Notes: generated from the letters alone by a model not told the origin. A DNA stretch of 64,000 bases from Pirellulaceae bacterium (GCA_028280445.1 JANQLU010000005.1:62001-126000); one strand, 5' to 3'; shown: positions 53,998 to 61,614, counted from the first letter of the stretch. Numbers and translations: made by a program.

Positions 53998-54071
53998 GGG
54001 CGTGTAGCTCAGAGGTCGAGAGCGGATGTCTTATAAGCATCAGGTCAAAGGTTCAATTCCTTTCACGCCTA
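53998..54071 (+). tRNA. tRNA-Ile(TAT)
   Basis: Acceptor GGGCGTG/CACGCCT, D stem GCTC/GAGC, anticodon stem GATGT/GCATC, loop CTTATAA with TAT at 54032-54034, T loop TTCAATT. UAU anticodons for AUA are rare in bacteria, which normally use lysidine-modified CAU. Discriminator A, no CCA. Confidence 0.88.
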
Positions 54072-54181
54072 TTTCAAGCAGGTCGTAGGTAGTAGCGAGT
54101 AGGTGGTAGTAAAACAGTCGGCAAAAAGAAAACGACCGACAACACTACAACCTACAACCTCTTCCCTACAACCTCATAATC

Positions 54182-54254
54182 GGGTCCAAGGTGTTAGCGG
54201 CAGCATGTCTGGCTCTTAACCAGATCGGTGAGGGTTCAAGTCCCTCTGGTCCCA
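54182..54254 (+). tRNA. tRNA-Lys(CTT)
   Basis: Acceptor GGGTCCA/TGGTCCC with a U-U opposition at 4-69. Anticodon stem TCTGG/CCAGA, loop CTCTTAA. T arm GAGGG-TTCAAGT-CCCTC, discriminator A, no CCA. Confidence 0.9.
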
Positions 54255-54330
54255 CTTGAGAGATGCGAGAGAAGAGGTGAGAGGCACGAATTCTCGAACC
54301 TAAAAACCTCGCAACTCGACAACTCAACAA

Positions 54331-54402
54331 GCACTGGTCGTCCAGCGGCTAGGACACCGCTCTTGTAAAGCGGCTACGTGGGTTCGAGTCCCACCCGGTG
54401 CT
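54331..54402 (+). tRNA. tRNA-Thr(TGT)
   Basis: Acceptor GCACTGG/CCGGTGC, anticodon stem CCGCT/AGCGG with loop CTTGTAA, T arm GTGGG-TTCGAGT-CCCAC, discriminator T, no CCA. Confidence 0.93.
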
Positions 54403-54539
54403 CTCAACGGTGATGTGAATCGTCACGCAGACAGGTGCTATATGCGTTCAGTCGGCGTGAACGATTTTTGATCACTTGCAGACGCAGGTCAGATGATCTG
54501 CGATTTTGATCTTTGACAATTGAATTTTGCCTTTTTCAA

Positions 54540-54611
54540 GTGAGAGAGCTCCGGGCTGAATCGGTATGCGCCGCAAACGCAAGCGCACCGCATTCGCCTC
54601 GAGCCTCTCAC
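54540..54611. other. Long hairpin in the spacer before tRNA-Gly(GCC)
   Basis: GTGAGAGAGCTC (54540-54551) pairs with GAGCCTCTCAC (54601-54611) with one bulge. The interior GAAT-CGGT-GCGC pairs with GCGC-ACCG-ATTC. Upstream at 54511-54525 lies CTTTGACAATTGAA, which resembles a boxA/leader motif of stable-RNA operons. Confidence 0.5.
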
Positions 54612-54616
54612 CTTCT

Positions 54617-54687
54617 GCGTCCATGATGTAGCGGTAGCCTATCGCCTTGCCATGGCGAAAGTGCGGGTTCGACTCCCGCTGGACGCT
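54617..54687 (+). tRNA. tRNA-Gly(GCC)
   Basis: Acceptor GCGTCCA/TGGACGC, anticodon stem TCGCC/GGCGA, loop TTGCCAT, T arm GCGGG-TTCGACT-CCCGC, discriminator T, no CCA. Confidence 0.93.
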
Positions 54688-54752
54688 TTGGAGCAGGTGA
54701 TAGGTAGTAGCGGGTAGCGAGTAGCAGTGGGGTCTCGGTTTTTCGTTGTTGG

Positions 54753-55109
54753 TTAACTTCGTAACGATCGGAGTAATCCATTTAGAACTTTGCAGGTCTC
54801 CGTTGCGACCTCCAATACAGATTTCAATTGTTCCCTGGTGACAAGGTCAAGTCGATTTGCGACAGAAAGTTGATACTCGACTTCGCGAGCAGAACCAAAT
54901 GCAATCTCAACAAAGCGTGCAAAATCTGATTGAGAATCTCGCGAACATCCTTCAACAATATTTGATGCAATTGAGAGTGATGCCCTCCGAAGCTGGGAAG
55001 TCAAACCAAATCGTTCGTCGGAAGGAAATTCACGAGTCACTCGATAAACTTCCATGACAAGTTGATCAGCCAGTTCGAAAGCTCGTAATTTTTTATAGTC
55101 ACGCATCAC
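54753..55109 (-). CDS. Four-helix-bundle protein (S23 / 23S rRNA intervening-sequence family)
   Basis: 118 residues. The sequence MRDYKKLRAFELADQLVMEVYRVTREFPSDERFGLTSQLRRASLSIASNIVEG is characteristic of this family, followed by FARFVEIAFGSAREVEYQLSVANRLDLV. Four amphipathic helices are expected to pentamerise. The genes often sit inside 23S rRNA intervening sequences or move as small cargo. Here the gene is antisense to the tRNA array, between two tRNA-Gly genes, flanked by GTAGGT-type repeat spacers. It is the only minus-strand gene in the first part of the array. Confidence 0.92.
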   Translation of the reverse strand: MMRDYKKLRAFELADQLVMEVYRVTREFPSDERFGLTSQLRRASLSIASNIVEGCSRDSQSDFARFVEIAFGSAREVEYQLSVANRLDLVTREQLKSVLEVATETCKVLNGLLRSLRS

Positions 55110-55182
55110 CCTAACCTACAACCTACTCCCCAACCTCTACAACCTACCACCTACAACCTACAACCTACTCCCCTAATTCCCC

Positions 55183-55253
55183 GTGTCATTGACCGAGCGG
55201 CTAGGTACCTGGCTTCCACCCAGGTGAGGCGAGTTCGACTCTCGCATGACACT
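55183..55253 (+). tRNA. tRNA-Gly(TCC)
   Basis: Acceptor GTGTCAT/ATGACAC perfect, anticodon stem CCTGG/CCAGG, loop CTTCCAC, T arm GCGAG-TTCGACT-CTCGC, discriminator T, no CCA. It is the last tRNA before the polysaccharide island. Confidence 0.93.
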
Positions 55254-55278
55254 CTTTGAAACAATGGAACAATCGGTT

Positions 55279-55851
55279 TTACGATTGGCTGTTTTGTTCC
55301 AGATAGTTTTTCAAATTGTCCAAGGTGGTGCGCCAGCCTTGAACACATCCGTTGTAAAACGGATCGGCCTCTAAGTCTGTTGGGAAACCAGTTTGTGTGA
55401 CAGTGAATAAAGAACCGTCGTCAGATGGTTGAATTTCAAAAACGACTTCAGTCTGAAGTTCAAAAGGCAGCGGGCCGTTTTTCGAGTAATACTGGTAGTC
55501 CGACAACGTGAGCCGCTGAAAAGGTTGATACTCTTTGATAAAAGCCGAACCAATATAGTCCGGCCGGTCGACATCATCGCCCCATGACGCCGTCCATCGA
55601 CCTCCAACCTCGGCCAACACAATTGCTGTTTTCACTTGCCACCACTGTTGGATTGCCGAGGGAGTGATCAATGCGCATCCACCGCCGGCTGACAATTGGG
55701 CAGTGCTCCGCCAAACGGAGTCGCGAGAGTACAACAAAACGCAAGATTCGTGTTGTTCCCGGTCGCCAGCTTCGATACAATCCCGCCCCCTCCATAAACT
55801 CGCCTTATCCCGAATCCCCCTCACCCGAATGCTCATCAACCAATTGAACAC
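55279..55851 (-). CDS. AHSA1/SRPBCC-type (Aha1-like) domain protein with abnormal N-terminus
   Basis: Up to 190 residues. From ITPSAIQQWWQVKTAIVL to the C-terminus it is a clear AHSA1/START-like domain. The N-terminal strand seems interrupted. DSVWR is followed by eleven foreign residues (STAQLSAGGGC) before ALITPSAIQQWW, although DSVWRALITPSAIQQWW would be the normal sequence. Residues before about 35 have no similarity, and the frame start overlaps the divergent glycosyltransferase by 23 bases. The 5' end was therefore probably damaged at the edge of the inserted island. The true start is uncertain. The function of such domains is ligand binding or stress-related, and unknown here. Confidence 0.6.
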   Translation of the reverse strand: MFNWLMSIRVRGIRDKASLWRGRDCIEAGDREQHESCVLLYSRDSVWRSTAQLSAGGGCALITPSAIQQWWQVKTAIVLAEVGGRWTASWGDDVDRPDYIGSAFIKEYQPFQRLTLSDYQYYSKNGPLPFELQTEVVFEIQPSDDGSLFTVTQTGFPTDLEADPFYNGCVQGWRTTLDNLKNYLEQNSQS

Positions 55852-57175
55852 CTCGCTTCACGGCGGTGCGGCGGTCGCCGCGCTGCGACTGCATCGGGCC
55901 TTGCTAGCGGCCGACGTGGACAGTCGCCTGTGGCACGGGCCCAAGGCCAAAGCCGCGGCTGGCGACATTCAATGCCAACCACTACCCGCGCCGAGTCCCG
56001 CGTGGCGAGCGTGGTTGCGCAAACTTCAACTTAAATGGGACAAGCGACGGTTTCTCCGAGGACGGTCACGCGACTTTGAAATCTTCACCGACGCGCGCGC
56101 GGCCGTTCAAGCGCCCTTCTCGCTAGCGGGCGACGTGCTGCATTTGCACTGGATCGCCAGTTGGATCGACTATCCCAGCTTTTTTGCCGGCATCCCCGAC
56201 GAACAGCCCATCGTGTGGACGCTGCACGACATGAACCCCATGACGGGAGGCTGCCACCACGCCGATGCTTGCACGGCTTACAGTGCTGGCTGCCAGCATT
56301 GCCCGCAACTGGCCAAGTCCAGCGCGCGCGACTTTGCGTGGCAAACGTTCGAGCGTAAACGGCACGCCTTTGCCGGCAAGAACATTCATGTCGTCACGCC
56401 CAGCCGTTGGCTAGAGGGACTCGTGCGGCAAAGCGACTTGCTGGGCAACGCCGCTAGCATTCAAACGATCCGCAACGGCTTGGATTTGCAAATCTTCGCG
56501 CCGCGAAACAAACAGCAATCGCGCCGCGAACTGCAACTGCCGGACGATGCCATTGTTGTCGGATTCGGAGCCGCTTCACTTAAAAACCGTCGCAAGGGCT
56601 TTGCCGAGCTTTTGACGGCTCTGTCCAAGATGTCCGACAAAAGGCGATTCATGGGCCTGGGATTTGGCCAACACGAGTTGCCCGATTTGGGATTGGAATT
56701 GCCGTCGATGACCACGGTCGGTTACTTGAACGACCCGCGCCGCCAAGCATTGGTTTACTCGGCCATGGACATGTTCGTGCTCCCGTCGTGGGCCGAGAAC
56801 TTGCCGCAAACCGCGGTCGAAGCGCTAGCCTGCGGCACGCCCGTGGTCGCGTTCGACGTGGGCGGCGTCCCCGAAATCGTTCGCCCCGGACAGACGGGCG
56901 TACTGGCGCCGCTGCACGATTGCGAAGCCTTGTCGCAAGCGATTCAGTGGATGGCGGACCACCCGGATGCTCGACAACGCATGGGAAGAGCCGCCCAAGA
57001 CCTAGTGCGACGCGAATTTGAAATTAACATGCAAAGAGATCGATATCTCGAACTTTACCGCTCGCTGATTACCGATAAAAAATCCATACCGTCGCCGCGT
57101 AAACCACGCGTGGTTGAAACTGGCGAGCTTAGCCACGAAAAAAAGGAAGCATGGAAAGGATGCCATGTCTCATGA
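55829..57175 (+). CDS. Glycosyltransferase family 4 (GT-B fold)
   Basis: 448 residues from the ATG at 55829, where homology starts (MLINQLNTSLHGGAAVAALRLH). A longer frame to 55664 is a shadow. VWTLHDMNPMTGGCHH near 130-145 and TPSRWLEGL follow. The GT-B C-domain has NGLDLQIFAPR, GFGAASLKNRRKGF and the E-x7-E region PSWAENLPQTAVEALACGTPVVAF with GGVPEI. It transfers a sugar from a nucleotide donor. Base composition is clearly GC-richer than the flanking tRNA spacers. It is the first gene of a four-gene polysaccharide cluster, and the next start overlaps its stop. Confidence 0.9.
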   Translation: MLINQLNTSLHGGAAVAALRLHRALLAADVDSRLWHGPKAKAAAGDIQCQPLPAPSPAWRAWLRKLQLKWDKRRFLRGRSRDFEIFTDARAAVQAPFSLAGDVLHLHWIASWIDYPSFFAGIPDEQPIVWTLHDMNPMTGGCHHADACTAYSAGCQHCPQLAKSSARDFAWQTFERKRHAFAGKNIHVVTPSRWLEGLVRQSDLLGNAASIQTIRNGLDLQIFAPRNKQQSRRELQLPDDAIVVGFGAASLKNRRKGFAELLTALSKMSDKRRFMGLGFGQHELPDLGLELPSMTTVGYLNDPRRQALVYSAMDMFVLPSWAENLPQTAVEALACGTPVVAFDVGGVPEIVRPGQTGVLAPLHDCEALSQAIQWMADHPDARQRMGRAAQDLVRREFEINMQRDRYLELYRSLITDKKSIPSPRKPRVVETGELSHEKKEAWKGCHVS

Positions 57176-58118
57176 AAAAACACCGCTGGAAACGCCGGTC
57201 ACCTTCTTGATTTTCAACCGGCCGGATGTCACCGAGCGGGTGTTCGCCAGCATCGCCGAGGCGCGTCCCCAAACGCTGCTGGTCGTGTGCGACGGCCCGC
57301 GCGAGGACCGCGAGGGTGAAGCCGAACTAGTCGAGGCCACGCGCGCGATCATCGATCGAGTCGACTGGCCTTGCCAAGTGTTAAAAAATTACTCGGACTT
57401 GAACCTTGGTTGCGGCCGGCGGATCGCTAGCGGCTTGGACTGGGTGTTTCAAAACGTGGAAACATCCATCATCCTCGAGGACGATTGCTTACCACATTCA
57501 GACTTCTTTCCTTATTGCGAGACCTTGCTGCGAACCTACGAGAACGAACCGCGCATTGGTTGCATTGGCGGCAACAACTTCCAAGACGGGCAAGCAAGCC
57601 GCCAACACAGTTATTACTTTTCCAAGTATTTTCATTGCTGGGGCTGGGCGACTTGGCGACGCGCTTGGCGGGACTACGACTTTACCATGCGTAGCTGGCC
57701 CGCGTTTCGCGATCGCGGCGGCTTACGCGAGCTGTGCGACACCCCCGAGGAAAACTGGTATTGGACCCGCGTTTTCGACCGGCAATACCAGGGCCTATGC
57801 GACACTTGGGACTATCAATGGACGTATTGTTGCTGGTCCCAATCGCGGCTCAGCATCGTTCCCTCGGTGAATCTGGTGTCGAACATTGGCTTTGGCGCCG
57901 ACGCCACGCACACCACGCACTCGATCGATGAACTTGCCGAGCTACCGACCGAGCCGCTGCCCGTGGTCTCGCACCCGACCGAGGTCGCGCGCGACCGGTA
58001 CGCGGATCAATACACTTTTCAGCGCAACTTCCTCGGACGCCGCGGCCGTGGGCTGCGGAAGTATCTGACGCGGCTGCGAAGCTATTTTCAATTGGTGCGG
58101 CTCCAACGAGCCGCCTGA
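57165..58118 (+). CDS. GT-A-type glycosyltransferase / nucleotide-diphospho-sugar transferase-like protein
   Basis: 317 residues from the ATG at 57165 (AAAGGA at 57155-57160), overlapping the upstream stop by 11 bases. The N-terminal TPVTFLIFNRPDVTERVFASI and the LLVVCDGPRE strand are typical of family 2-like transferases. The metal-binding EDDCLPHSDFF (DxD-like) and the FHCWGWATWRRAWRDYD segment are also diagnostic. It probably adds a sugar to a surface polysaccharide. The acceptor cannot be named. It is clearly a member of the GC-rich island. Confidence 0.88.
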   Translation: MSHEKTPLETPVTFLIFNRPDVTERVFASIAEARPQTLLVVCDGPREDREGEAELVEATRAIIDRVDWPCQVLKNYSDLNLGCGRRIASGLDWVFQNVETSIILEDDCLPHSDFFPYCETLLRTYENEPRIGCIGGNNFQDGQASRQHSYYFSKYFHCWGWATWRRAWRDYDFTMRSWPAFRDRGGLRELCDTPEENWYWTRVFDRQYQGLCDTWDYQWTYCCWSQSRLSIVPSVNLVSNIGFGADATHTTHSIDELAELPTEPLPVVSHPTEVARDRYADQYTFQRNFLGRRGRGLRKYLTRLRSYFQLVRLQRAA

Positions 58119-58148
58119 CCCTTCACGCCATCAACAACGGAGAGAAAC

Positions 58149-58829
58149 ATGGTCACCGCGACTACCGAACTGGATATCGTTTCCGAAGCGGCGAAGCAAC
58201 ACTATGACAGGACCTACTTCGATTGGCAGTGCTCCATTGGCGAGTTCGGCGGATGGGCCAACTTGACCAAATTCGAGCAATACATCCGGCCGTCCGACAA
58301 CGTGTTAGACTTTGGCTGTGGCGGCGGCTACTTGCTGCGCAACCTGACGTGCCGTGGCAAGCTGGGTCTGGACGTCAACGAATCGGCCGCCAAGCAAGCC
58401 GCCGAAATCGGCGTGAAGGTCACGTTGAATTTCGACGACGTCCAAGATGAATGGGCCGACGTGATCATCTCGGACAACGCCTTGGAACACACGGGCCTGC
58501 CATTGAACGAGCTTTGCAGGCTGCACCCCAAACTCAAACCGGGCGGTCGGATCGTGTTCGTCGTGCCGTGCGAAAACATCTCGTACAAGTACAAGCCCAA
58601 CGACGTAAACTACCATCTTTACAGTTGGGGCCCGATGTCGTTGGGCAACCTGTTCACCGAGGCCGGCTATGAGGTTCAAGAGTCGAAACCCTACATCCAC
58701 AAGTGGCCGCGCAAGTACCGCAAGGTCGCGCGGTGGGGACGGCGATACTTTGAATTTCGCTGCCGGATTCGCGGCATGCTGGAACGAAGCTGGTTTCAAG
58801 TCCGCGTGGTGGCGACCAAGCCCCGGTAA
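58149..58829 (+). CDS. Class I SAM-dependent methyltransferase
   Basis: 226 residues, starting at the ATG at 58149 after GGAGAG. Motif I is VLDFGCGGGYLLRNL, the acidic motif LGLDVNESA binds the SAM ribose, and DVIISDNALEH with PGGRIVFVVPCE forms motifs IV/V. It lies 30 bases after the glycosyltransferase, so it is likely a tailoring enzyme (sugar or lipid O-methylation) of the same polymer. Confidence 0.9.
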   Translation: MVTATTELDIVSEAAKQHYDRTYFDWQCSIGEFGGWANLTKFEQYIRPSDNVLDFGCGGGYLLRNLTCRGKLGLDVNESAAKQAAEIGVKVTLNFDDVQDEWADVIISDNALEHTGLPLNELCRLHPKLKPGGRIVFVVPCENISYKYKPNDVNYHLYSWGPMSLGNLFTEAGYEVQESKPYIHKWPRKYRKVARWGRRYFEFRCRIRGMLERSWFQVRVVATKPR

Positions 58830-58918
58830 CGAAAGTCACCATTATTTGAAGACACAGCGAATTTCGCTACGACGATGCCAATAAACGTTAGACGGATCAC
58901 TATGAGAGACGCCGCGCC

Positions 58919-60394
58919 ATGAAGGTTTTAGTATTTACGCCGTACGCTTTGCTAACACCACATTTCGAAACCGAGCTGGACTTGCTTCAACGGCATCTCG
59001 ACGCGGGCGACCAAGTTGAGGCATTGGTTTGCAATCGTGAATTGGAAGTCTGCGAGCCGAACCTTGAACACCGGCAGTCCGCGTGCTTGAAATGCATGGG
59101 CCGGCGCGACGCGGGATTCGCGGCGCTCAGCCAACCGATAAAGACGCAATCGCTGGAGGGATACGATTCGCTCGATCTCGATGATGAAGCCCTTATCGCC
59201 AGCCTCGACTCGATCGACGATTTAAGAGCTTGCCACATCGAAAGCCTCGACCTGGGTTACGCCGTGATATCGTCGGCAATCTCTCACGCGCGGGACCCCG
59301 ACGTCAACTTAGCCGAACATGGCGATCTGTTGCGCAGGTACTTGCGCGCCTCGTTAAAAACGTATCGCGCAATGCAACGGCGGTTGGCGGCCGATCCCGT
59401 CGACTTGGTTTATATATTTAACGGGCGCTTCGCCATCGCCCGCTCGGTCCTGCGAGCGTGCCAGCAAGCGGGCATTCGCTGCATGGTGCATGAACGAGGC
59501 TGCAACGCCCAACACTACAGCCTTTACGAAAACTCGACGCCGCATGATCACCAGCTGGTTTACGAACGAATGAACGCGGCTTGGGCGGCGGCGGAAGATA
59601 ATCCCGAGCGCGAGACGATTGCCCAAAATTGGTTCGAGCAACGCGTCGCGGGCGTCCAACAAGCCTGGTCGTCATTTGTCAGCGACCAACGACAAGGCGA
59701 GTTGCCGAATAACTGGGACAGCGACAAATGCAACGTCGCGATTTTTATCTCGTCCGAGGACGAGTTCGCCTCGATCGGTCCGAGCTGGAAAAACCCGCTT
59801 TACGAGAGCCAGGCGGACGGGCTCCGCCGCATCCTGGCCTCGCTAAAAGACGCCCCCGACGATTTGCATTTGTACCTTCGCGTCCATCCGAACCTGGCGG
59901 GCGTCGACACCAAGCAAACGAGACAGCTCATGGCGTTGTCGGCCCCGTTTCTGACCGTGATTCCGAGCGAGGCGACGACCAGCACTTACGCGTTGATTCA
60001 ACAATCCGACAAAGTGCTCTCGTTCGGTTCGACGACCGGCATCGAGGCCGTTTATTGGGGCACGCCTTCGATTCTCTCGGGCGTGTGCTTTTACTGCCAC
60101 TTTGACGCCGTCCATCGGCCCAAGTCGCACGAGGCCTTGGTCGATCTGCTGAAACGCGACCTGCCAACGCCCGATGCCCGAGAGGCTTACAAGTACGGAT
60201 ACTACATGGCGACCTTCGGCGAAACGTTTCAATACTTCTCGCCGCAAGGACTTTTTTCGGGCGCGTTCAAGGGCAAAAAAGTTCGCCCCAACGTGGCGAC
60301 GCGCGTCGCGGTGGAGTTACTCAAAACCGGGCAAAAAGTAAACCGCCTGGCTAACCTGGCGAGGCAAACGATTAAGTGGCGCAAAAGCGCGTAG
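58919..60394 (+). CDS. Capsule-polysaccharide-biosynthesis-like protein
   Basis: 491 residues. The N-terminal part (VLVFTPYALLTPHFETELDLLQRHL) and the four-Cys segment C-NRELEVCEPN...CLKCMGRR are found in a family associated with O-antigen and capsule clusters. The C-terminal half resembles Capsule_synth domains: FISSEDEFASIGPSW, YLRVHPNLAG, a central SFGSTTGIEAVYWGTPSI and a late FDAVHRPKSHEALVDLL. It may be a GT-B transferase (Kdo-like) or export partner. It lies 89 bases after the methyltransferase, in the same cluster. Confidence 0.8.
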   Translation: MKVLVFTPYALLTPHFETELDLLQRHLDAGDQVEALVCNRELEVCEPNLEHRQSACLKCMGRRDAGFAALSQPIKTQSLEGYDSLDLDDEALIASLDSIDDLRACHIESLDLGYAVISSAISHARDPDVNLAEHGDLLRRYLRASLKTYRAMQRRLAADPVDLVYIFNGRFAIARSVLRACQQAGIRCMVHERGCNAQHYSLYENSTPHDHQLVYERMNAAWAAAEDNPERETIAQNWFEQRVAGVQQAWSSFVSDQRQGELPNNWDSDKCNVAIFISSEDEFASIGPSWKNPLYESQADGLRRILASLKDAPDDLHLYLRVHPNLAGVDTKQTRQLMALSAPFLTVIPSEATTSTYALIQQSDKVLSFGSTTGIEAVYWGTPSILSGVCFYCHFDAVHRPKSHEALVDLLKRDLPTPDAREAYKYGYYMATFGETFQYFSPQGLFSGAFKGKKVRPNVATRVAVELLKTGQKVNRLANLARQTIKWRKSA

Positions 60395-60401
60395 CCAATA
60401 G

Positions 60402-60566
60402 ACCAACGGCAAAAAAGACAAGCTTCAATTCCTGGATCCATTTCGCGAGGACATCACGTTTAAGTCGGTCCAAGAGTACAACGATTCGCACGAGGAACAT
60501 TTGCAAGCGGCAAGACACGCGCTGTTGGAAGCCAAGGTCTTCGTCTTGACTCTAGGCGCCAATGAA
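60402..60566 (+). pseudogene. Truncated GSCFA-domain gene fragment
   Basis: The open frame from 60402 encodes FREDITFKSVQEYNDSHEEH and then ARHALLEAKVFVLTLGANEVWR. The latter is the GSCFA signature strand (ALxEADVFIxTLGxxExW). The N-terminal and C-terminal thirds are missing and no start codon is visible. The sequence turns AT-rich just past 60570 and runs into tRNA-Gln. It marks the right edge of the island and shows that at least one further polysaccharide gene was lost. Confidence 0.8.
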
Positions 60567-60641
60567 GTGTGGCGGATCCGGCAGCATTGGATCCCCTTTT
60601 TATATCGGACACGGATCTATTCTAAGGCATCAAAAATTTTT

Positions 60642-60716
60642 TCCGAGGTAGCAACTGTTGGTTGTTGCGTCTGGCTCTGAACCAGAAGGTCGCAGGTTCG
60701 ATTCCTGCACTCGGAA
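60642..60716 (+). tRNA. tRNA-Gln(CTG)
   Basis: Acceptor TCCGAGG/ACTCGGA with U1-A72 (Gln-like) and G-A at 7-66. D stem GCAA/TTGC, anticodon stem TCTGG/CCAGA, loop CTCTGAA. Discriminator A, no CCA. It is the first tRNA after the island. Confidence 0.9.
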
Positions 60717-60718
60717 CT

Positions 60719-60791
60719 GTGGCCGTTCTGTATTGGTTCAGAGACCTGGTTGTGACCCAGGTGAATGCCGGTTCAATTCCGGTCGGCCACC
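60719..60791 (+). tRNA. tRNA-His(GTG)
   Basis: Acceptor GTGGCCG/CGGCCAC perfect, discriminator C73, anticodon stem CCTGG/CCAGG, loop TTGTGAC. Position -1 (60718) is T, so the usual encoded G-1 opposite C73 is missing. It begins only two bases after tRNA-Gln(CTG). No CCA. Confidence 0.9.
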
Positions 60792-60793
60792 TG

Positions 60794-60888
60794 AGGGGAG
60801 AGGGACGAGGGAAGAGAGAAGAGGAGGGAATGAACCTTTACTCTTCCCTCGCGTCTCTTCTCTCTCACCTCTTCCCACGCCCCTCCAT
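60794..60888. repeat. Purine-rich/pyrimidine-rich inverted spacer repeat
   Basis: A left arm of GAGGGACGAGGGAAGAGAGA type (60795-60830) is mirrored by CTCTTCCCTCGCGTCTCTTC and TCTCTCACCTCTTCC. The same style recurs at 54257-54290 and 61419-61520. Confidence 0.7.
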
Positions 60889-60962
60889 TGTGTCGTACGC
60901 CATCCGGTAGAGCGGCCAGTTTCAGAAACTGGTGATTGTGGGTTCGACTCCCGCCGGCACAA
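60889..60962 (+). tRNA. tRNA-Leu(CAG) with short (class I) variable loop
   Basis: Acceptor TGTGTCG/CGGCACA, D stem CGC/GCG, anticodon stem CCAGT/ACTGG with CAG at 60923-60925, variable loop of five bases, T arm GTGGG-TTCGACT-CCCGC, discriminator A73. Bacterial tRNA-Leu normally has a long variable arm. No CCA. Confidence 0.8.
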
Positions 60963-60997
60963 CTTTTTTTGCAGGTCGTCCATTAATTTGATGATTT

Positions 60998-61069
60998 TCG
61001 GGGATCGGCTAACGGCTAGGCCGCGAGCTTTTGAAGCTCGTTGTGAGGGTTCGAATCCTTCTCCCCGAT
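60998..61069 (+). tRNA. tRNA-Gln(TTG)
   Basis: Acceptor TCGGGGA/TCCCCGA perfect with U1-A72, anticodon stem CGAGC/GCTCG, loop TTTTGAA, T arm GAGGG-TTCGAAT-CCTTC, discriminator T. No CCA. Confidence 0.92.
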
Positions 61070-61074
61070 TGGAA

Positions 61075-61180
61075 GCAGGTTGTAGGGAGTAGGTGGTATT
61101 GAGCAGGCAGTAGGTGATAGGGATTAGTGTTCCCTGACCAACTACCACCTACAACCTACCGCCTACAACCTAACTCCTAA
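61075..61180. repeat. GTAGGT-type inverted spacer repeat
   Basis: GCAGGTTGTAGGGAGTAGGT and AGTAGGTGATAGG on the left are mirrored by CCACCTACAACCTACC and CTACAACCTAACTCC on the right. Similar spacers lie at 53890-53935, 54078-54175, 54690-54720 with 55112-55175, and 61978-62122. They could form hairpins between tRNA genes. Confidence 0.75.
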
Positions 61181-61183
61181 CTC

Positions 61184-61256
61184 GGGTAGGTAGCTAAGTG
61201 GCAAAAGCAGTCGGCTGTTAACCGACCGATCGTGGGTTCGAATCCCACCCTTCCCG
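61184..61256 (+). tRNA. tRNA-Asn(GTT)
   Basis: Acceptor GGGTAGG/CCTTCCC with U-U at 4-69, discriminator G73 as expected for Asn, anticodon stem GTCGG/CCGAC, loop CTGTTAA, T arm GTGGG-TTCGAAT-CCCAC. No CCA. Confidence 0.91.
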
Positions 61257-61340
61257 CTATAAATCAAAAAGCGAGTCATCGAATTGTTGATTCGCTTGAG
61301 ATTTCGATCGCTAATAAAACAAAGCGACATTTAACAAAAA

Positions 61341-61413
61341 GCCTTGCGGGTGTGATGGATTTGCATGACTGTCTTCGAAACAGTTGGACGAGGTTCGATT
61401 CCTCGGTGAGGCG
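61341..61413 (+). tRNA. tRNA-Arg(TCG)
   Basis: Acceptor GCCTTGC/GTGAGGC with two wobble pairs, anticodon stem ACTGT/ACAGT, loop CTTCGAA, T arm CGAGG-TTCGATT-CCTCG, discriminator G. The D arm is weak. No CCA. Confidence 0.86.
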
Positions 61414-61522
61414 CTTTTTGAGAGATGCGAGAGACGAGATGCGAGCTGAGAGTTGAAGTTTGTAGAAATGTGCTAGAAACGTGATGCTCTTCTCTCGCCC
61501 CTCTTCTCTCTCCCCCCTCCAA

Positions 61523-61596
61523 GGTCCTGTGGCCTAGCGGTTTAAGGCACCTGTCTTACAAACAGGGGATCGATGGTTCGAATCCATCCAGGACTA
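61523..61596 (+). tRNA. tRNA-Val(TAC)
   Basis: Acceptor GGTCCTG/CAGGACT, D stem GCCT/AGGC, anticodon stem CCTGT/ACAGG, loop CTTACAA, T arm GATGG-TTCGAAT-CCATC, discriminator A. No CCA. Confidence 0.94.
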
Positions 61597-61614
61597 CTTT
61601 TTTCATTCGTTAAT

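Noticed and set aside
54511..54545. Sigma70 promoter with TTGACA at 54514-54519
   Set aside because: No acceptable -10 lies 16-18 bases downstream. The motif is better read as a boxA-like leader sequence, and is only mentioned with the hairpin.
60658..61092. 144-codon frame across tRNA genes
   Set aside because: It runs through tRNA-Gln, -His, -Leu and -Gln and their spacers. The sequence is explained by the tRNAs.
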